The position numbers were made by a program, and so were the translations under genes. The notes beneath the pieces were generated by a model. It had not been told where the DNA came from. It ran no database searches and worked only from the letters and a program-made list of their open reading frames with translations. Shown piece by piece: positions 55,975 through 64,000 of a stretch of 64,000 nucleotides of DNA. This DNA is from Candidatus Phyllobacterium onerii (GTDB taxonomy: Bacteria; Pseudomonadota; Alphaproteobacteria; Rhizobiales; Rhizobiaceae), in assembly GCF_028331445.1 (NCBI RefSeq), contig NZ_JAQMHX010000006.1, positions 62,001 through 126,000 of the forward strand. The letters run 5' to 3'. Position 1 is the first letter of the stretch, and the number at the start of each line of letters is the position of its first letter.

Positions 55975-56407
55975 TCACGCTCGTACCACTTCGATGATGG
56001 ATCTGAGAACTTCATCTCTCGAAGCAGCTTCGATCCAGCGAAGCACGACAACAAGCTCGTGTTCCGGATCTGCCAACAGGAGATTTCCACCGATGCCAGC
56101 TGCCCAGAAGGTCCGCGTTGAAAATCCTGAAAACGCTTCGTTCGTATTAAGCCACCACAGAAAGCCGTACTCAGGTTTTAGTGACGACGGCCGCAAGCTG
56201 ATATCGACCCAACGATCGGGCAGGATCTGCTCGCCGTTCCAAATGCCGCGCCGAAGGTAGAGCTGCCCGATCAAGGCAAGGTCAATCGCGCTCACCTGAA
56301 TCCCGCCACCCCAATGCGAGCCACCAGGAACAAACTGTATTTTGTGACCGTGCCAATCGATATCGGTTTCGCGGAAGCCGTTCCACGTCCATGTTTGCGA
56401 GGCCCAG
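55975..56407 (-). pseudogene. Serine hydrolase (beta-lactamase family), 5' end deleted
   Basis: Minus-strand frame 56407 to 55975 encodes the C-terminal part of a class C beta-lactamase-like serine hydrolase: TWTWNGFRETDIDWHGHK, IQFVPGGSHWGGGIQVSAID, GFLWWLNTNEAFSG, FWAAGIGGNLLLADP. The N-terminal part with the SxxK nucleophile is missing. Upstream the frame hits TAG at 56411-56413, right at the edge of the next gene remnant. GTG at 56295 could start translation of a fragment. Confidence 0.8.
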
Positions 56408-56413
56408 CCCTAT

Positions 56414-57120
56414 GCTCCTTTCCCGAAGTCTCAAGCGCCGTGAACACCGCGATCGCCATCATTCAGATGGGCATTCCGGTTGCCCGCATGGAATTGATGG
56501 ACCGCGGTTTGATTGAAGCTGTCAACGCGTATTCGGCACTCGATCTCCCGATTAGGGACACGCTTGCGTTCGAGTTTCATGGTTCACCAGCATCTGTCGA
56601 AGAGCAGGTGGCACTCGTGCGGGAAATTGCGACCGAGAACGGCGCGGACAATTTCGAGGCGGCGACGTCGCTCGAAGAACGTAACCGCTTGTGGAAAGCG
56701 CGGCATAACGCCTTCTATGCTGTCGTGGCGCAGCGCCCTGGAGCAAAAGGTTGGTCATCCGATGTCTGCGTACCGGTTTCGGAACTGGGAAACTGCATTC
56801 TTCACGCCCGCGAGCTTTTGGCTGGTTGCAACATTCCGGCGGCCATACTCGGCCACGTTGGGGACGGTAACTATCATGTCGTTTTTGCTGTCGATCCCGA
56901 CAACGAACAAGAGATCGAGGAAGTTGCCCACATCAACAAGCTCATGGTCAAGAAAGCAATTTCCGTCGATGGAACCTGCACAGGCGAACACGGTGTCGGC
57001 ACAGGTAAGATAGCTTATCTTCGCGAAGAGCACGGGGCCGCGCTTGATGTAATGGCACTTCTAAAAGATGCGCTTGATCCACACGGAGTTATGAACCCAG
57101 GAAAGATTTTTCTGCGATAG
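56414..57120 (+). pseudogene. FAD-linked oxidase (GlcD/LldD-type D-lactate/glycolate dehydrogenase), 5' end deleted
   Basis: From 56414 the plus strand encodes the C-terminal FAD-linked oxidase domain: FPEVSSAVNTAIAIIQMGIP, VARMELMDRGLIEAVN, GWSSDVCVPVSELGNCI, ILGHVGDGNYHVVFAVDPDN and GTCTGEHGVGTGKI, ending PHGVMNPGKIFL. The N-terminal FAD-binding domain (about 200 residues) is missing. An open frame back to 56314 crosses the neighbouring remnant, so it does not represent a genuine start. Confidence 0.82.
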
Positions 57121-57222
57121 CAATCGGCTTGCGTCATGTTGACTGCGACGACTTCTATTGGTTCCCGACCAATCCACCGTTCACGACGAAGCGCCGCCTG
57201 CCGAGTTGCTTGCGGTGTGACC

Positions 57223-57945
57223 TTAATCTTGATGTCGCACTACAAGCCCGACCCATGCGGTCGGGTCCCTCGGAGCTTGACGTCGTCCCGTCTTCGCGGG
57301 GCGAGCATTGGCTTCAAAGCGGTGGAGAAGGTCAAGTGCGGTCGAAGACCTCGGGCTGCATTTTCCGGTCTTCATCAGATGTTGCAGTGTGTACGATATA
57401 GACAGGGCGTCGTCCAACGCATCATGTCCCTTCAACGGTGGATGTTCGACGCGATAGTAGTCCGCCAACTTGTTGCTGCGTGTCTTCGCTAGATCCTCGA
57501 TAGGCATTCCCGCCGCGAGTAGAAGCTTGACTGCGTTATCGAACCGATGAGCCGGGATGGAAGGCTGAATCCCTGCGATATAGCAGCTGATGGCAACCAT
57601 ATTCAGCTCATCCTTACCCCACGACCAGAACCGGGCACCATCCGAGAAGCTGTCAAGGCCAGAAAGGACCTCCTGCAAGGTCAGGCCGTTGGTGGCGATG
57701 TTCTCTTCGGTGATGCCGGTGAGATTGGTGAAATAGGGATCGAGCGGATATTGTTCGCCAAACCGATCAATCGGTCGAACATAAGCCTTGTAGCTATCCA
57801 GGAGAGGAAACGCGCCCTCGAGGCCCAGTCTAACGGCTCCGATTTGGGCAATGACCGGATCGGGATCAACAGCAGCACACCAAAATCGACGTTGCGACCC
57901 CTCGATGCAAAGGAACTCGCAGTCAAATATAATAGCCGTTTTCAT
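57223..57945 (-). CDS. DnaQ-like 3'-5' exonuclease
   Basis: This 240-residue DEDDh exonuclease has DCEFLCIEG (Asp-Glu, residues about 8-9), a middle Asp region (WSWGKDELNM) and HDALDDALS with catalytic His and Asp (residues about 180-184). It is similar to RNase T/oligoribonuclease-type exonuclease domain proteins. GGGAGG lies before ATG 57945. The function in this position is unknown. Confidence 0.85.
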   Translation of the reverse strand: MKTAIIFDCEFLCIEGSQRRFWCAAVDPDPVIAQIGAVRLGLEGAFPLLDSYKAYVRPIDRFGEQYPLDPYFTNLTGITEENIATNGLTLQEVLSGLDSFSDGARFWSWGKDELNMVAISCYIAGIQPSIPAHRFDNAVKLLLAAGMPIEDLAKTRSNKLADYYRVEHPPLKGHDALDDALSISYTLQHLMKTGKCSPRSSTALDLLHRFEANARPAKTGRRQAPRDPTAWVGLVVRHQD

Positions 57946-58073
57946 AGTCGACCTCCCGCAACAGCATTGCCCCATCGGTGCGACATTAACGATAAGAAAG
58001 TCGTTGGCAGCCTGACTCAGATGCACGGTGATTGCCAGTCACCGCAAGCCGTCAGTTAAAACATAAAGATATT

Positions 58074-59156
58074 TCAATTGATCCGTTGGGCTCCATCGGT
58101 TTCGAAGAGGTGAACGTTGGCAATATCACCCTTTACCGAGAGCCGCTCGCCGACCCGGATTTCAGCTGATCTTGGGAATTCGATGGTGACAAGTTTTTCG
58201 GCGCCGGCATCGAGATAACCGAAGGTCTGACTGCCAAGCCGTTCGACCACCGCCAATTCGCCGCTGAACCAACCCTGGGCGGCGTCGCAGACGGTCAGGT
58301 CTTCTGGACGGATGCCGAAGGTAACCGTCTTGGCTGCCACGGCTGGTCCATCCCCAGCATCTATAACGGCTTTGCCTGCCGGCAATTGCAGGACGAAATT
58401 GTTCCGGGTGGATTCAACGACATTCACCTGCAAGGTATTCATGGTCGGACTGCCGATGAAACGTGCCACGAAGAGACTTGCCGGCTTGCGGTAGAGGTCA
58501 AGCGGATGCCCGATCTGTTCGACGTTACCCGCGTTCATAACGACAATTCGATCGGCGAGCGTCATAGCCTCAACTTGATCGTGCGTGACGTAGACGGTGG
58601 TCGCCTGCATGCGGCGGTGCAGCTTGGCGATTTCAAGCCGCATCTCGACGCGAAGTGCGGCATCGAGATTTGACAGCGGTTCGTCGAACAGGAATGCCTT
58701 CGGCCGGCGAACGATGGCGCGGCCCATCGCAACCCGCTGGCGCTGGCCGCCCGAAAGTTGTGCCGGCCGACGCTCAAGATAATCCTGAAGTTTGAGGATA
58801 TCGGCGGCGCCTGTCACGCGCGTGTCAATTTCATTGGTGGTCTCGCCGCGCATTTTCAGGCCAAACGCCATATTTTCTTCAACGCTCATATGGGGGTAGA
58901 GCGCGTAATCCTGGAAGACCATGGCAATATCGCGGTCGGAGGGCGGCAGGGCATTGACGACCTTGTCGCCAATCCTCAGTTCACCCGCGCTGATTTCCTC
59001 CAGCCCGGCGATCATTCGGAGCAGGGTGGATTTCCCGCAACCGGACGGACCAACAAGAACGAGAAACTCGCCGCTCGCGACATCGATATTCACCCCATGG
59101 ATGACGGGAACGGTCCCGTAGAGCTTTCGGATCTGCTTCAGACTGATCGCTGTCAT
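58074..59156 (-). CDS. Sugar ABC transporter ATP-binding protein, UgpC/MalK type
   Basis: This 360-residue ATPase has Walker A GPSGCGKST, signature LSGGQRQRVAMGRA, Walker B AFLFDEPLSNLDAALR and the C-terminal TOBE/MalK regulatory domain (FGIRPEDLTVCDA, SVKGDIANVHLFE). It works with the permeases and binding protein at 60956-63963, though it is divergently encoded. Confidence 0.92.
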   Translation of the reverse strand: MTAISLKQIRKLYGTVPVIHGVNIDVASGEFLVLVGPSGCGKSTLLRMIAGLEEISAGELRIGDKVVNALPPSDRDIAMVFQDYALYPHMSVEENMAFGLKMRGETTNEIDTRVTGAADILKLQDYLERRPAQLSGGQRQRVAMGRAIVRRPKAFLFDEPLSNLDAALRVEMRLEIAKLHRRMQATTVYVTHDQVEAMTLADRIVVMNAGNVEQIGHPLDLYRKPASLFVARFIGSPTMNTLQVNVVESTRNNFVLQLPAGKAVIDAGDGPAVAAKTVTFGIRPEDLTVCDAAQGWFSGELAVVERLGSQTFGYLDAGAEKLVTIEFPRSAEIRVGERLSVKGDIANVHLFETDGAQRIN

Positions 59157-59190
59157 TCGATTGTTCCTCCGCCCGATACGTTATTGACTT

Positions 59191-59218
59191 TCATTATCGA
59201 TATCAATATCAATAATGA
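59191..59218. promoter_or_regulatory. 28-bp near-perfect dyad in the divergent sugar-cluster promoter
   Basis: TCATTATCGATAT at the left matches the reverse complement of the right arm ATATCAATAATGA (24 of 28 positions symmetric). It lies 34 nt upstream of the ATPase start and 37 nt upstream of the GTG of the GntR gene. It is a likely binding site for the regulator encoded next door. Confidence 0.65.
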
Positions 59219-59255
59219 TAATTAGCGTCATCTGCAATCAAGAGGAGAGCTTGCA

Positions 59256-59951
59256 GTGCCCGACGACTCCATCACCCGCAGATCAAATCGCCCATCCTAT
59301 AGCCCGCTTCCAGCAAAGGCGGCCGTGGCGTTCGATCAATTGAAGCGGGATATCATGCTTGGAGAGTTGCGCGCCGGCGAGCCATTGACGGAGCTTGATC
59401 TGGCGGCGCGGTTCCAATGCAGTCAGGGTACCATTCGCGAGGCCCTGCTGCAGCTGCAGGAAGAAGGGTTGGTGCGACGCCAGGGGCACCGGGGCACCCA
59501 GGTATCTGCCTGCACGGTCGATGAAGCCGTTGAAATGTTCCGCGTGCGCCAGCAGATCGAATGCAATGGCATCGTTCGTGCGCTGCGCCACAAGAGCCGG
59601 ACACTCGTTTCCGATCTTCAAGAACTTGCGGACGATATGGCAGAGTCTGCAAACAACGACGACGAGCTCCAGCTCGCGGCGCTCGACCGGGATTTCCATC
59701 GGCGGATTTTTCGCGATGCCGACCTGCCGGCGCTCGATCCGATCCTGCACCGGTGTCTCGTTCACAACCATCGATTCAAGATTTCAAGAAGTATCGGTTC
59801 CCGCGATCTCATGGCGACAGCACTACGGCACCGCGTCATAATTGAAGCTATAGAGCAGGGCGATGTGGTCGCTGCAACGCAAGCCTTGCATCATCATATC
59901 GCGACGATCGTCGACTTCGGGCCGACTGTGTTTCCGGACGCTGATCAATGA
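59256..59951 (+). CDS. GntR/FadR-family (FCD) transcriptional regulator
   Basis: This 231-residue regulator has an N-terminal winged helix (LGELRAGEPLTELDLAARFQ, CSQGTIREALLQLQEEGLV) and a C-terminal FCD domain (VRQQIECNGIVRALRHKS, LDRDFHRRIF, HRVIIEAIEQGD). FCD domains bind organic acids, sugar acids or metals. Start GTG 59256 follows AGAGGAGAG by 6 nt. The next gene overlaps it by 4 nt. Confidence 0.9.
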   Translation: MPDDSITRRSNRPSYSPLPAKAAVAFDQLKRDIMLGELRAGEPLTELDLAARFQCSQGTIREALLQLQEEGLVRRQGHRGTQVSACTVDEAVEMFRVRQQIECNGIVRALRHKSRTLVSDLQELADDMAESANNDDELQLAALDRDFHRRIFRDADLPALDPILHRCLVHNHRFKISRSIGSRDLMATALRHRVIIEAIEQGDVVAATQALHHHIATIVDFGPTVFPDADQ

Positions 59952-60928
59952 ACGGCGCCGAGTTTTCCAATGAACTTTCAGCGGAGATGCGCGCGTTGTT
60001 GCTGCGCGTCGAAGAGGAGTTGGGGCCGCTACCTGATCCCACATTGCTGCCGGCGGACGAAGGCAGAGCGCAATCCGAACGTTCAAACCAGCGCAATAAT
60101 GTAAACCTTCCGGCGCTTGCTCAGACGCGAGACATCGTTGTTGCCGCCAACACAGAACTTGGTTCCCAGGATTGCCGCATGCGGGTGCTTGTGCCGCATG
60201 ATGCGGGCATTGGCGCGGTGCTTTTCGTTCACGGCGGAGGGTTCGCGTTCTGCAGTCCTGAAACGCATGAGCGTTGTGCCCGGGTTCTCGCCAACGAGAT
60301 CAGATTGCCCGTGCTCGTTCCCGATTATCGACTAGCCCCGGAAAATCCATTTCCAGCGGGCCTCCACGACGTTGTCGCCTGCCTGCGTGCAGCATTCGCG
60401 GCGACTGCAGAAGCAGGCGTATCCACGGGACCGCTCATCATCGCAGGAGATTCGGCTGGGGCCAATCTCGCGCTTGCAGCCGTCATGCACGAAGAGAGAG
60501 CTGGACGTTCACTGCCGTCAGGCATGCTTCTGTTCTACGGTGCGTTTGGTGCCGACTTCACCACGGAGTCGTATGGCCAGTTTGCCGAGGGCCCCGGTCT
60601 GACGCGCGGCAAGATGCAACGATACTGGAACTGGTATTGCGCGGATGAGGATGCGCGTCGCAATCCGCTGGTGGCGCCGCTTCTCGCCGATGACGATGTG
60701 TTGCGCGCATTGCCGCCGCTCTATGTGCTGGCCGCTGGCGTCGATCCCCTCTTGTCCGACACGCTTTTATTCGCTGACAGGCTGAAGGCTGTTGGCCGCA
60801 ACGATCCCCTCACTGTTGTGCCGGGGGTAACGCATGGATTTCTGCAAAACACGAATGAACTGGCTGCTGCGCGGGAGGCGCTTGTGGCGGCCGGGGAGGC
60901 TGCTCGAGGAATGATCCGCGGCAGTTGA
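59948..60928 (+). CDS. HSL-type alpha/beta hydrolase (esterase)
   Basis: This 326-residue enzyme has the oxyanion motif HGGGF (95-99), nucleophile Ser169 in GDSAG, and the Asp and His of the triad in AGVDPLLSD and GVTHGFL. It is a hormone-sensitive-lipase-like carboxylesterase, no signal peptide, so cytoplasmic. In the sugar operon it may deacylate an imported ester, such as an acetylated sugar (inference). Confidence 0.88.
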   Translation: MNGAEFSNELSAEMRALLLRVEEELGPLPDPTLLPADEGRAQSERSNQRNNVNLPALAQTRDIVVAANTELGSQDCRMRVLVPHDAGIGAVLFVHGGGFAFCSPETHERCARVLANEIRLPVLVPDYRLAPENPFPAGLHDVVACLRAAFAATAEAGVSTGPLIIAGDSAGANLALAAVMHEERAGRSLPSGMLLFYGAFGADFTTESYGQFAEGPGLTRGKMQRYWNWYCADEDARRNPLVAPLLADDDVLRALPPLYVLAAGVDPLLSDTLLFADRLKAVGRNDPLTVVPGVTHGFLQNTNELAAAREALVAAGEAARGMIRGS

Positions 60929-60955
60929 CGACCCATAACAAAGGTGGAGGAAACA

Positions 60956-62158
60956 ATGAGCATTCTCAAGAAACTGGGTATCAGTTGCGCATTCATGGCC
61001 GGCCTGGCGATGAGTGCCGCCAATGCGGCTGAAACGGTGCGGTTCTGGTATCATTTCGACAATCCGGAAAATCCGATGTCGGATCTCGTGGCGAAGTTCG
61101 AGGCGAAAAACCCCGATATCAAAATTGAAGCGGAAAACGTTCCGTGGAACAGTTACTACGACAATCTGTATACCTCCCTGGTTGGCGGCAATGCGCCGGA
61201 CGCCGGGATGGTCAAGCTCTTTGCACAGCCGCGGCTGGCGGAAATGGGTGCGCTGGAGCCGATTGGCGACCGCATCAACGCCTGGCCGGGCAAAGCCGAT
61301 CTTCTCGATAATCTGCTGGAATTGAACAAGGGGCCGGATGGCCAGCAGTACTACCTGCCGATCCAGTACGTCGTTCTGTATCTTTATTACCGCGCCGATC
61401 TCTTCAAGGAGGCGGGCCTCAATCCACCGGTGACATGCGAAGACTTCCGCACGGCGGCACAGAAATTGACCAAAGCGCCCGACACCTATGGTTTTGGCCT
61501 GCGCGGTGGCAAGGGCGGCTGGGACCAGTGGGGGACATTCGTCTTTTCGCAAGGCGCGGAACTCAAGCCGGGCGGCCTGACCAACCCTGAAGCCGTCGCG
61601 GCCAATCAGTGGGTTATCGATCTGTTCCAAAAAGACAAGGTTATCCCGCCATCGGCTCCAAACGACGGCTTCCAGGAAATTATTGCAGCGTTCAAGGCTG
61701 GCAAGACGGCCATGACCATTCATCATATTGGCTCATCCAATGATTTGGTCAAAGCGTTGGGAGATAAGGTTTCCGCCGTTCCTGCCCCCAAATGCGGCGG
61801 CAAGCAATGGACCTCCTATGGCGATGAATCCCTGGCGATTTTCTCGTCGTCACAGGTGAAGGATGCTGCCTGGAAGTGGATATCCTTTCTCGCCGAGGGT
61901 GAAAACAACGTTGCCTTCAACAAGGCGACGGGCCAGATGACTGTAACCAAGAGCGGCTCCGAGCATTGGACCCTGCATGAACGCCGCTTCGTTGACGCTA
62001 CGGTCCAGTCTCTGCCGTTCGCTCACGTGCTGCCGCAAAGCACCGCGACAGCGGAGTTCGTCAATACTGCGTGGCAGACGTCGATGCAGCAAGCGCTCAC
62101 CGGCCAGATCACCTCGCAACAGATGATGCAACAGCTTGAAAGCCTCTTCGCGCAGTAG
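60956..62158 (+). CDS. Sugar ABC transporter substrate-binding protein (family 1)
   Basis: This 400-residue exported protein has a signal peptide (MAGLAMSAANAA) and a family 1 extracellular binding protein fold: ETVRFWYHFDNPENPMSDLV, GNAPDAGMVKLFAQPRL, YLPIQYVVLYLYYRADLFKEAGL (each from the N-lobe), and DESLAIFSSSQVKDAAWKWI. It is typical of disaccharide or glycerol-phosphate type importers. Start ATG 60956 with GGTGGAGG upstream. Confidence 0.92.
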   Translation: MSILKKLGISCAFMAGLAMSAANAAETVRFWYHFDNPENPMSDLVAKFEAKNPDIKIEAENVPWNSYYDNLYTSLVGGNAPDAGMVKLFAQPRLAEMGALEPIGDRINAWPGKADLLDNLLELNKGPDGQQYYLPIQYVVLYLYYRADLFKEAGLNPPVTCEDFRTAAQKLTKAPDTYGFGLRGGKGGWDQWGTFVFSQGAELKPGGLTNPEAVAANQWVIDLFQKDKVIPPSAPNDGFQEIIAAFKAGKTAMTIHHIGSSNDLVKALGDKVSAVPAPKCGGKQWTSYGDESLAIFSSSQVKDAAWKWISFLAEGENNVAFNKATGQMTVTKSGSEHWTLHERRFVDATVQSLPFAHVLPQSTATAEFVNTAWQTSMQQALTGQITSQQMMQQLESLFAQ

Positions 62159-62209
62159 CGCGAAGGGGTTTCCTATTACTGGTAGACGTCCGCCGAAAGT
62201 AGATTGTCC

Positions 62210-63133
62210 ATGTCAACGCTTGCGCCATCAGCACCTCACGATCTCACGCAGGTCCGTCCGCTTCGCAGCCGGTTGATGCCGTATGCCCTGCTGGCGCCGG
62301 CAGTGCTCGTGACATTGTTCATCGTTTTCTTCCCGATGGTTCAGGCGGTCGTCACCAGCTTCTACGACCTGGTCCTGTGGAAGCCCAATGCCAGCCGGTT
62401 CGTGGGCTTCGGCAACTACATCAAGCTCTTGCATGACCCGGTATTCTGGACTTCGCTCGGCCATACGGCCATATGGATCGGCTTGACGGTGCCCTTGCAG
62501 ATGGGTCTTGGCCTGGTCGCGGCGCTCCTGCTCAATCGCGAGTTCCCATGGCGCGGCCTTGCACGTGCCCTCGTCATTATTCCGTGGGCCTTGCCGAGCG
62601 TCGTCATTGCGCTGATGTGGCGCTGGATTTATGATCCAACCACCGGGGTGCTCAATGACATCCTGCTTTACCTGTCGATAATCCATTCAACCGTGCCCTG
62701 GCTCGCCGATCCGCATCTCGCGCTCTATGCGGTGATTGCAACCTTGACCTGGCAGGGCTTTCCGTTTTTCGCGGTGATGATCCTTGCCGGTTTGCAAGGG
62801 ATACCCCAAAGCCAGTATGAAGCCGCCTCTATCGACGGGGCCAGCACGTGGCGCCAGTTCGTCCATATTACACTTCCGGGCATCGCACCCGTGCTGGCAA
62901 CGGCGGGCCTGCTGCGTATTATCTGGGTAGCAAATTCCATGGACGTCATCTTCGTTATGACAGGTGGCGGCCCGGGTTATGCCACACACACACTGCCGCT
63001 CTATGCATTTATCAAGGCCCGGCAAAATCTCGATTTCGGCTATGGCACCGCCATTGCCGTTACGTTCACGATCCTTCTGGGAGCCATCGTGGCGGTCTAT
63101 ATCGTCCGGACCATGCGCGAGGTGGAACGATGA
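62210..63133 (+). CDS. Sugar ABC transporter permease 1 (MalF/UgpA type)
   Basis: This 307-residue protein has six helices. The EAA loop is YEAASIDGASTWRQFVHITLPGI. An N-terminal hydrophobic LMPYALLAPAVLVTLFIVFFP is typical of MalF-like permeases. ATG 62210 was chosen; TTG 62204 is possible. It overlaps the next gene by 4 nt (ATGA). Confidence 0.93.
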   Translation: MSTLAPSAPHDLTQVRPLRSRLMPYALLAPAVLVTLFIVFFPMVQAVVTSFYDLVLWKPNASRFVGFGNYIKLLHDPVFWTSLGHTAIWIGLTVPLQMGLGLVAALLLNREFPWRGLARALVIIPWALPSVVIALMWRWIYDPTTGVLNDILLYLSIIHSTVPWLADPHLALYAVIATLTWQGFPFFAVMILAGLQGIPQSQYEAASIDGASTWRQFVHITLPGIAPVLATAGLLRIIWVANSMDVIFVMTGGGPGYATHTLPLYAFIKARQNLDFGYGTAIAVTFTILLGAIVAVYIVRTMREVER

Positions 63134-63963
63134 ACAAGCCCTCGACGCTCCGCCGGATTCTCACGACGGATATTCCTGTCGTCTTCATCATAATGCTCGC
63201 CATGGGGCCATTCGTCTGGATGATCCTGACGTCCCTGACACCGACCGCGCAATTATCAGCGACTGGCGTATCCCTGTCGCCGGCGGGGTGGAGCATGGAC
63301 AACTATATTCGCCTGCTGGAACAGACCTCGTTTCTCGGCAATATGCTGGACAGTCTGATCATTGCTGCTGGTACTGTCGTCTTGGGCCTCGCAGTTTCAG
63401 TCACTGCCGCCTACGCGCTGTCGCGTTTCCGCTTCCCCGGCCGCCAGCTGGTCATGCTGCAGTTTCTGCTGGTCAACATGTTTCCGATCGTGCTCCTGAT
63501 CCTGCCGCTCTTTATCCTCATGCGGAAGATCGGCCTTCTCGATACGCATCTTGCGATGATCCTCGCCAATTCAACGGTCGCCATTCCGTTCGCGGTCTGG
63601 ATGCTCCGGAGTTACATCGGTGCTATTCCCCGCAGCCTCGACGAAGCGGCGATGATCGATGGCTGTTCCCGGCTGCATGCGTTGCGTCGCGTCGTTCTGC
63701 CGCTGGCCATGCCCGGCATCATTTCGACAGGCATCTATATCTTCATTACCGCGTGGAACGAATATCTCTACGCCCTGACACTTGGCGGCCGGAACGTCCG
63801 CCCCGTTACCGTGGCGATCCAGACGCTGATAGGTGAATACCAGATCGAATGGGGTCTGCTCGCCGCCGGCGGTGTCGTTGGTGCGCTTCCCGCCACTCTG
63901 CTTTTCCTGCTCGTTCAACGCCGGCTTATCGGCGGCCTCACCCAAGGCGCAGTGAAGGGATGA
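63130..63963 (+). CDS. Sugar ABC transporter permease 2 (MalG/UgpE type)
   Basis: This 277-residue permease has six helices and EAA loop LDEAAMIDGCSRLHALRRVVLP. AYALSRFRFPGRQ and FITAWNEYLYALTL are typical of the MalG half. It pairs with permease 1 to form the channel. Confidence 0.93.
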   Translation: MNKPSTLRRILTTDIPVVFIIMLAMGPFVWMILTSLTPTAQLSATGVSLSPAGWSMDNYIRLLEQTSFLGNMLDSLIIAAGTVVLGLAVSVTAAYALSRFRFPGRQLVMLQFLLVNMFPIVLLILPLFILMRKIGLLDTHLAMILANSTVAIPFAVWMLRSYIGAIPRSLDEAAMIDGCSRLHALRRVVLPLAMPGIISTGIYIFITAWNEYLYALTLGGRNVRPVTVAIQTLIGEYQIEWGLLAAGGVVGALPATLLFLLVQRRLIGGLTQGAVKG

Positions 63964-63992
63964 CTCTTATTAATATCAAAGAAGGACCCAAG

Positions 63993-64000
63993 ATGAATCC
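63993..64000 (+). CDS. Possible start of the next gene (8 bases in window)
   Basis: ATGAATCC starts 29 nt after the permease stop and follows AAGAAGGACC, a good ribosome binding site. Only two codons (Met-Asn) are present, so the product is unknown. Confidence 0.5.

Noticed and set aside
56314..56413. Extension of the FAD-linked oxidase frame to an ATG at 56314
   Set aside because: This segment is the reverse strand of the serine hydrolase remnant (homology there is on the minus strand), so it is read through by chance.
57136..57492. 118-codon plus-strand open frame opposite the exonuclease gene
   Set aside because: It is the reverse of the exonuclease coding strand; the DEDDh motifs support the minus strand.

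Overview
The window reads as chromosomal DNA of an alphaproteobacterium of the Hyphomicrobiales (Rhizobiales), most like the Brucellaceae/Phyllobacteriaceae. The evidence is gene content and order: mtgA-rpmF, phaR with phaAB, an SUV3-like helicase followed by an S4 protein, fdxA and carD, the order tkt-gap-pgk-fba, trcR (DUF1013), DUF1036-pyk, DUF1244 and DUF2312. Short palindromic intergenic repeats of the kind seen in rhizobia also occur. No rRNA, tRNA, CRISPR array, prophage or insertion sequence was recognised. The genus is inference.

Region 1 (1-12041), conserved core: start of an isoprenyl synthase gene, mtgA, rpmF, a cupin, the polyhydroxybutyrate genes phaR and phaAB, helicase and S4 protein, fdxA, carD and an M48 lipoprotein protease. 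Region 2 (12160-17061), thiamine: thiBPQ on the minus strand behind a clear TPP riboswitch, then a repeat-rich gap and thiN. Region 3 (17155-26567): two tandem glycine-zipper lipoproteins with the same terminator stem, an Uup-type ABC-F ATPase, zapA and DUF4164, then tkt-gap-pgk-fba. Pyruvate kinase lies further on at 41263-42699, so much of lower glycolysis and PHB synthesis is within 43 kb.

Region 4 (26600-44348), mixed housekeeping: an SGNH hydrolase, prpE, a DJ-1/PfpI protein with a YafY-type regulator, trcR, a secreted phytase-like esterase with a Pho box, a quinone oxidoreductase, an MFS transporter, purEK, rpmJ, pyk and several small conserved DUF proteins.

Region 5 (44445-55841), accessory: a GntR-type regulator with two tandem winged-helix domains, an amino-acid-type ABC transporter, and an enzyme set (M20 hydrolase, enolase-superfamily enzyme, M24 creatinase-like protein, DapA-family lyase, aminotransferase, a CTP-synthase-like amidotransferase lacking the synthase domain, and an SDR without Tyr and Lys in its active site). 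I infer an uncharacterised pathway for import and breakdown of a modified amino acid or small peptide.

Region 6 (55975-64000): two gene remnants abut at about 56,410, a deletion scar. They are followed by an exonuclease and a sugar-type ABC cluster (UgpC/MalK-type ATPase, FCD regulator, HSL-type esterase, binding protein, two permeases), with a 28-bp dyad in the divergent promoter. The cluster runs off the window end.
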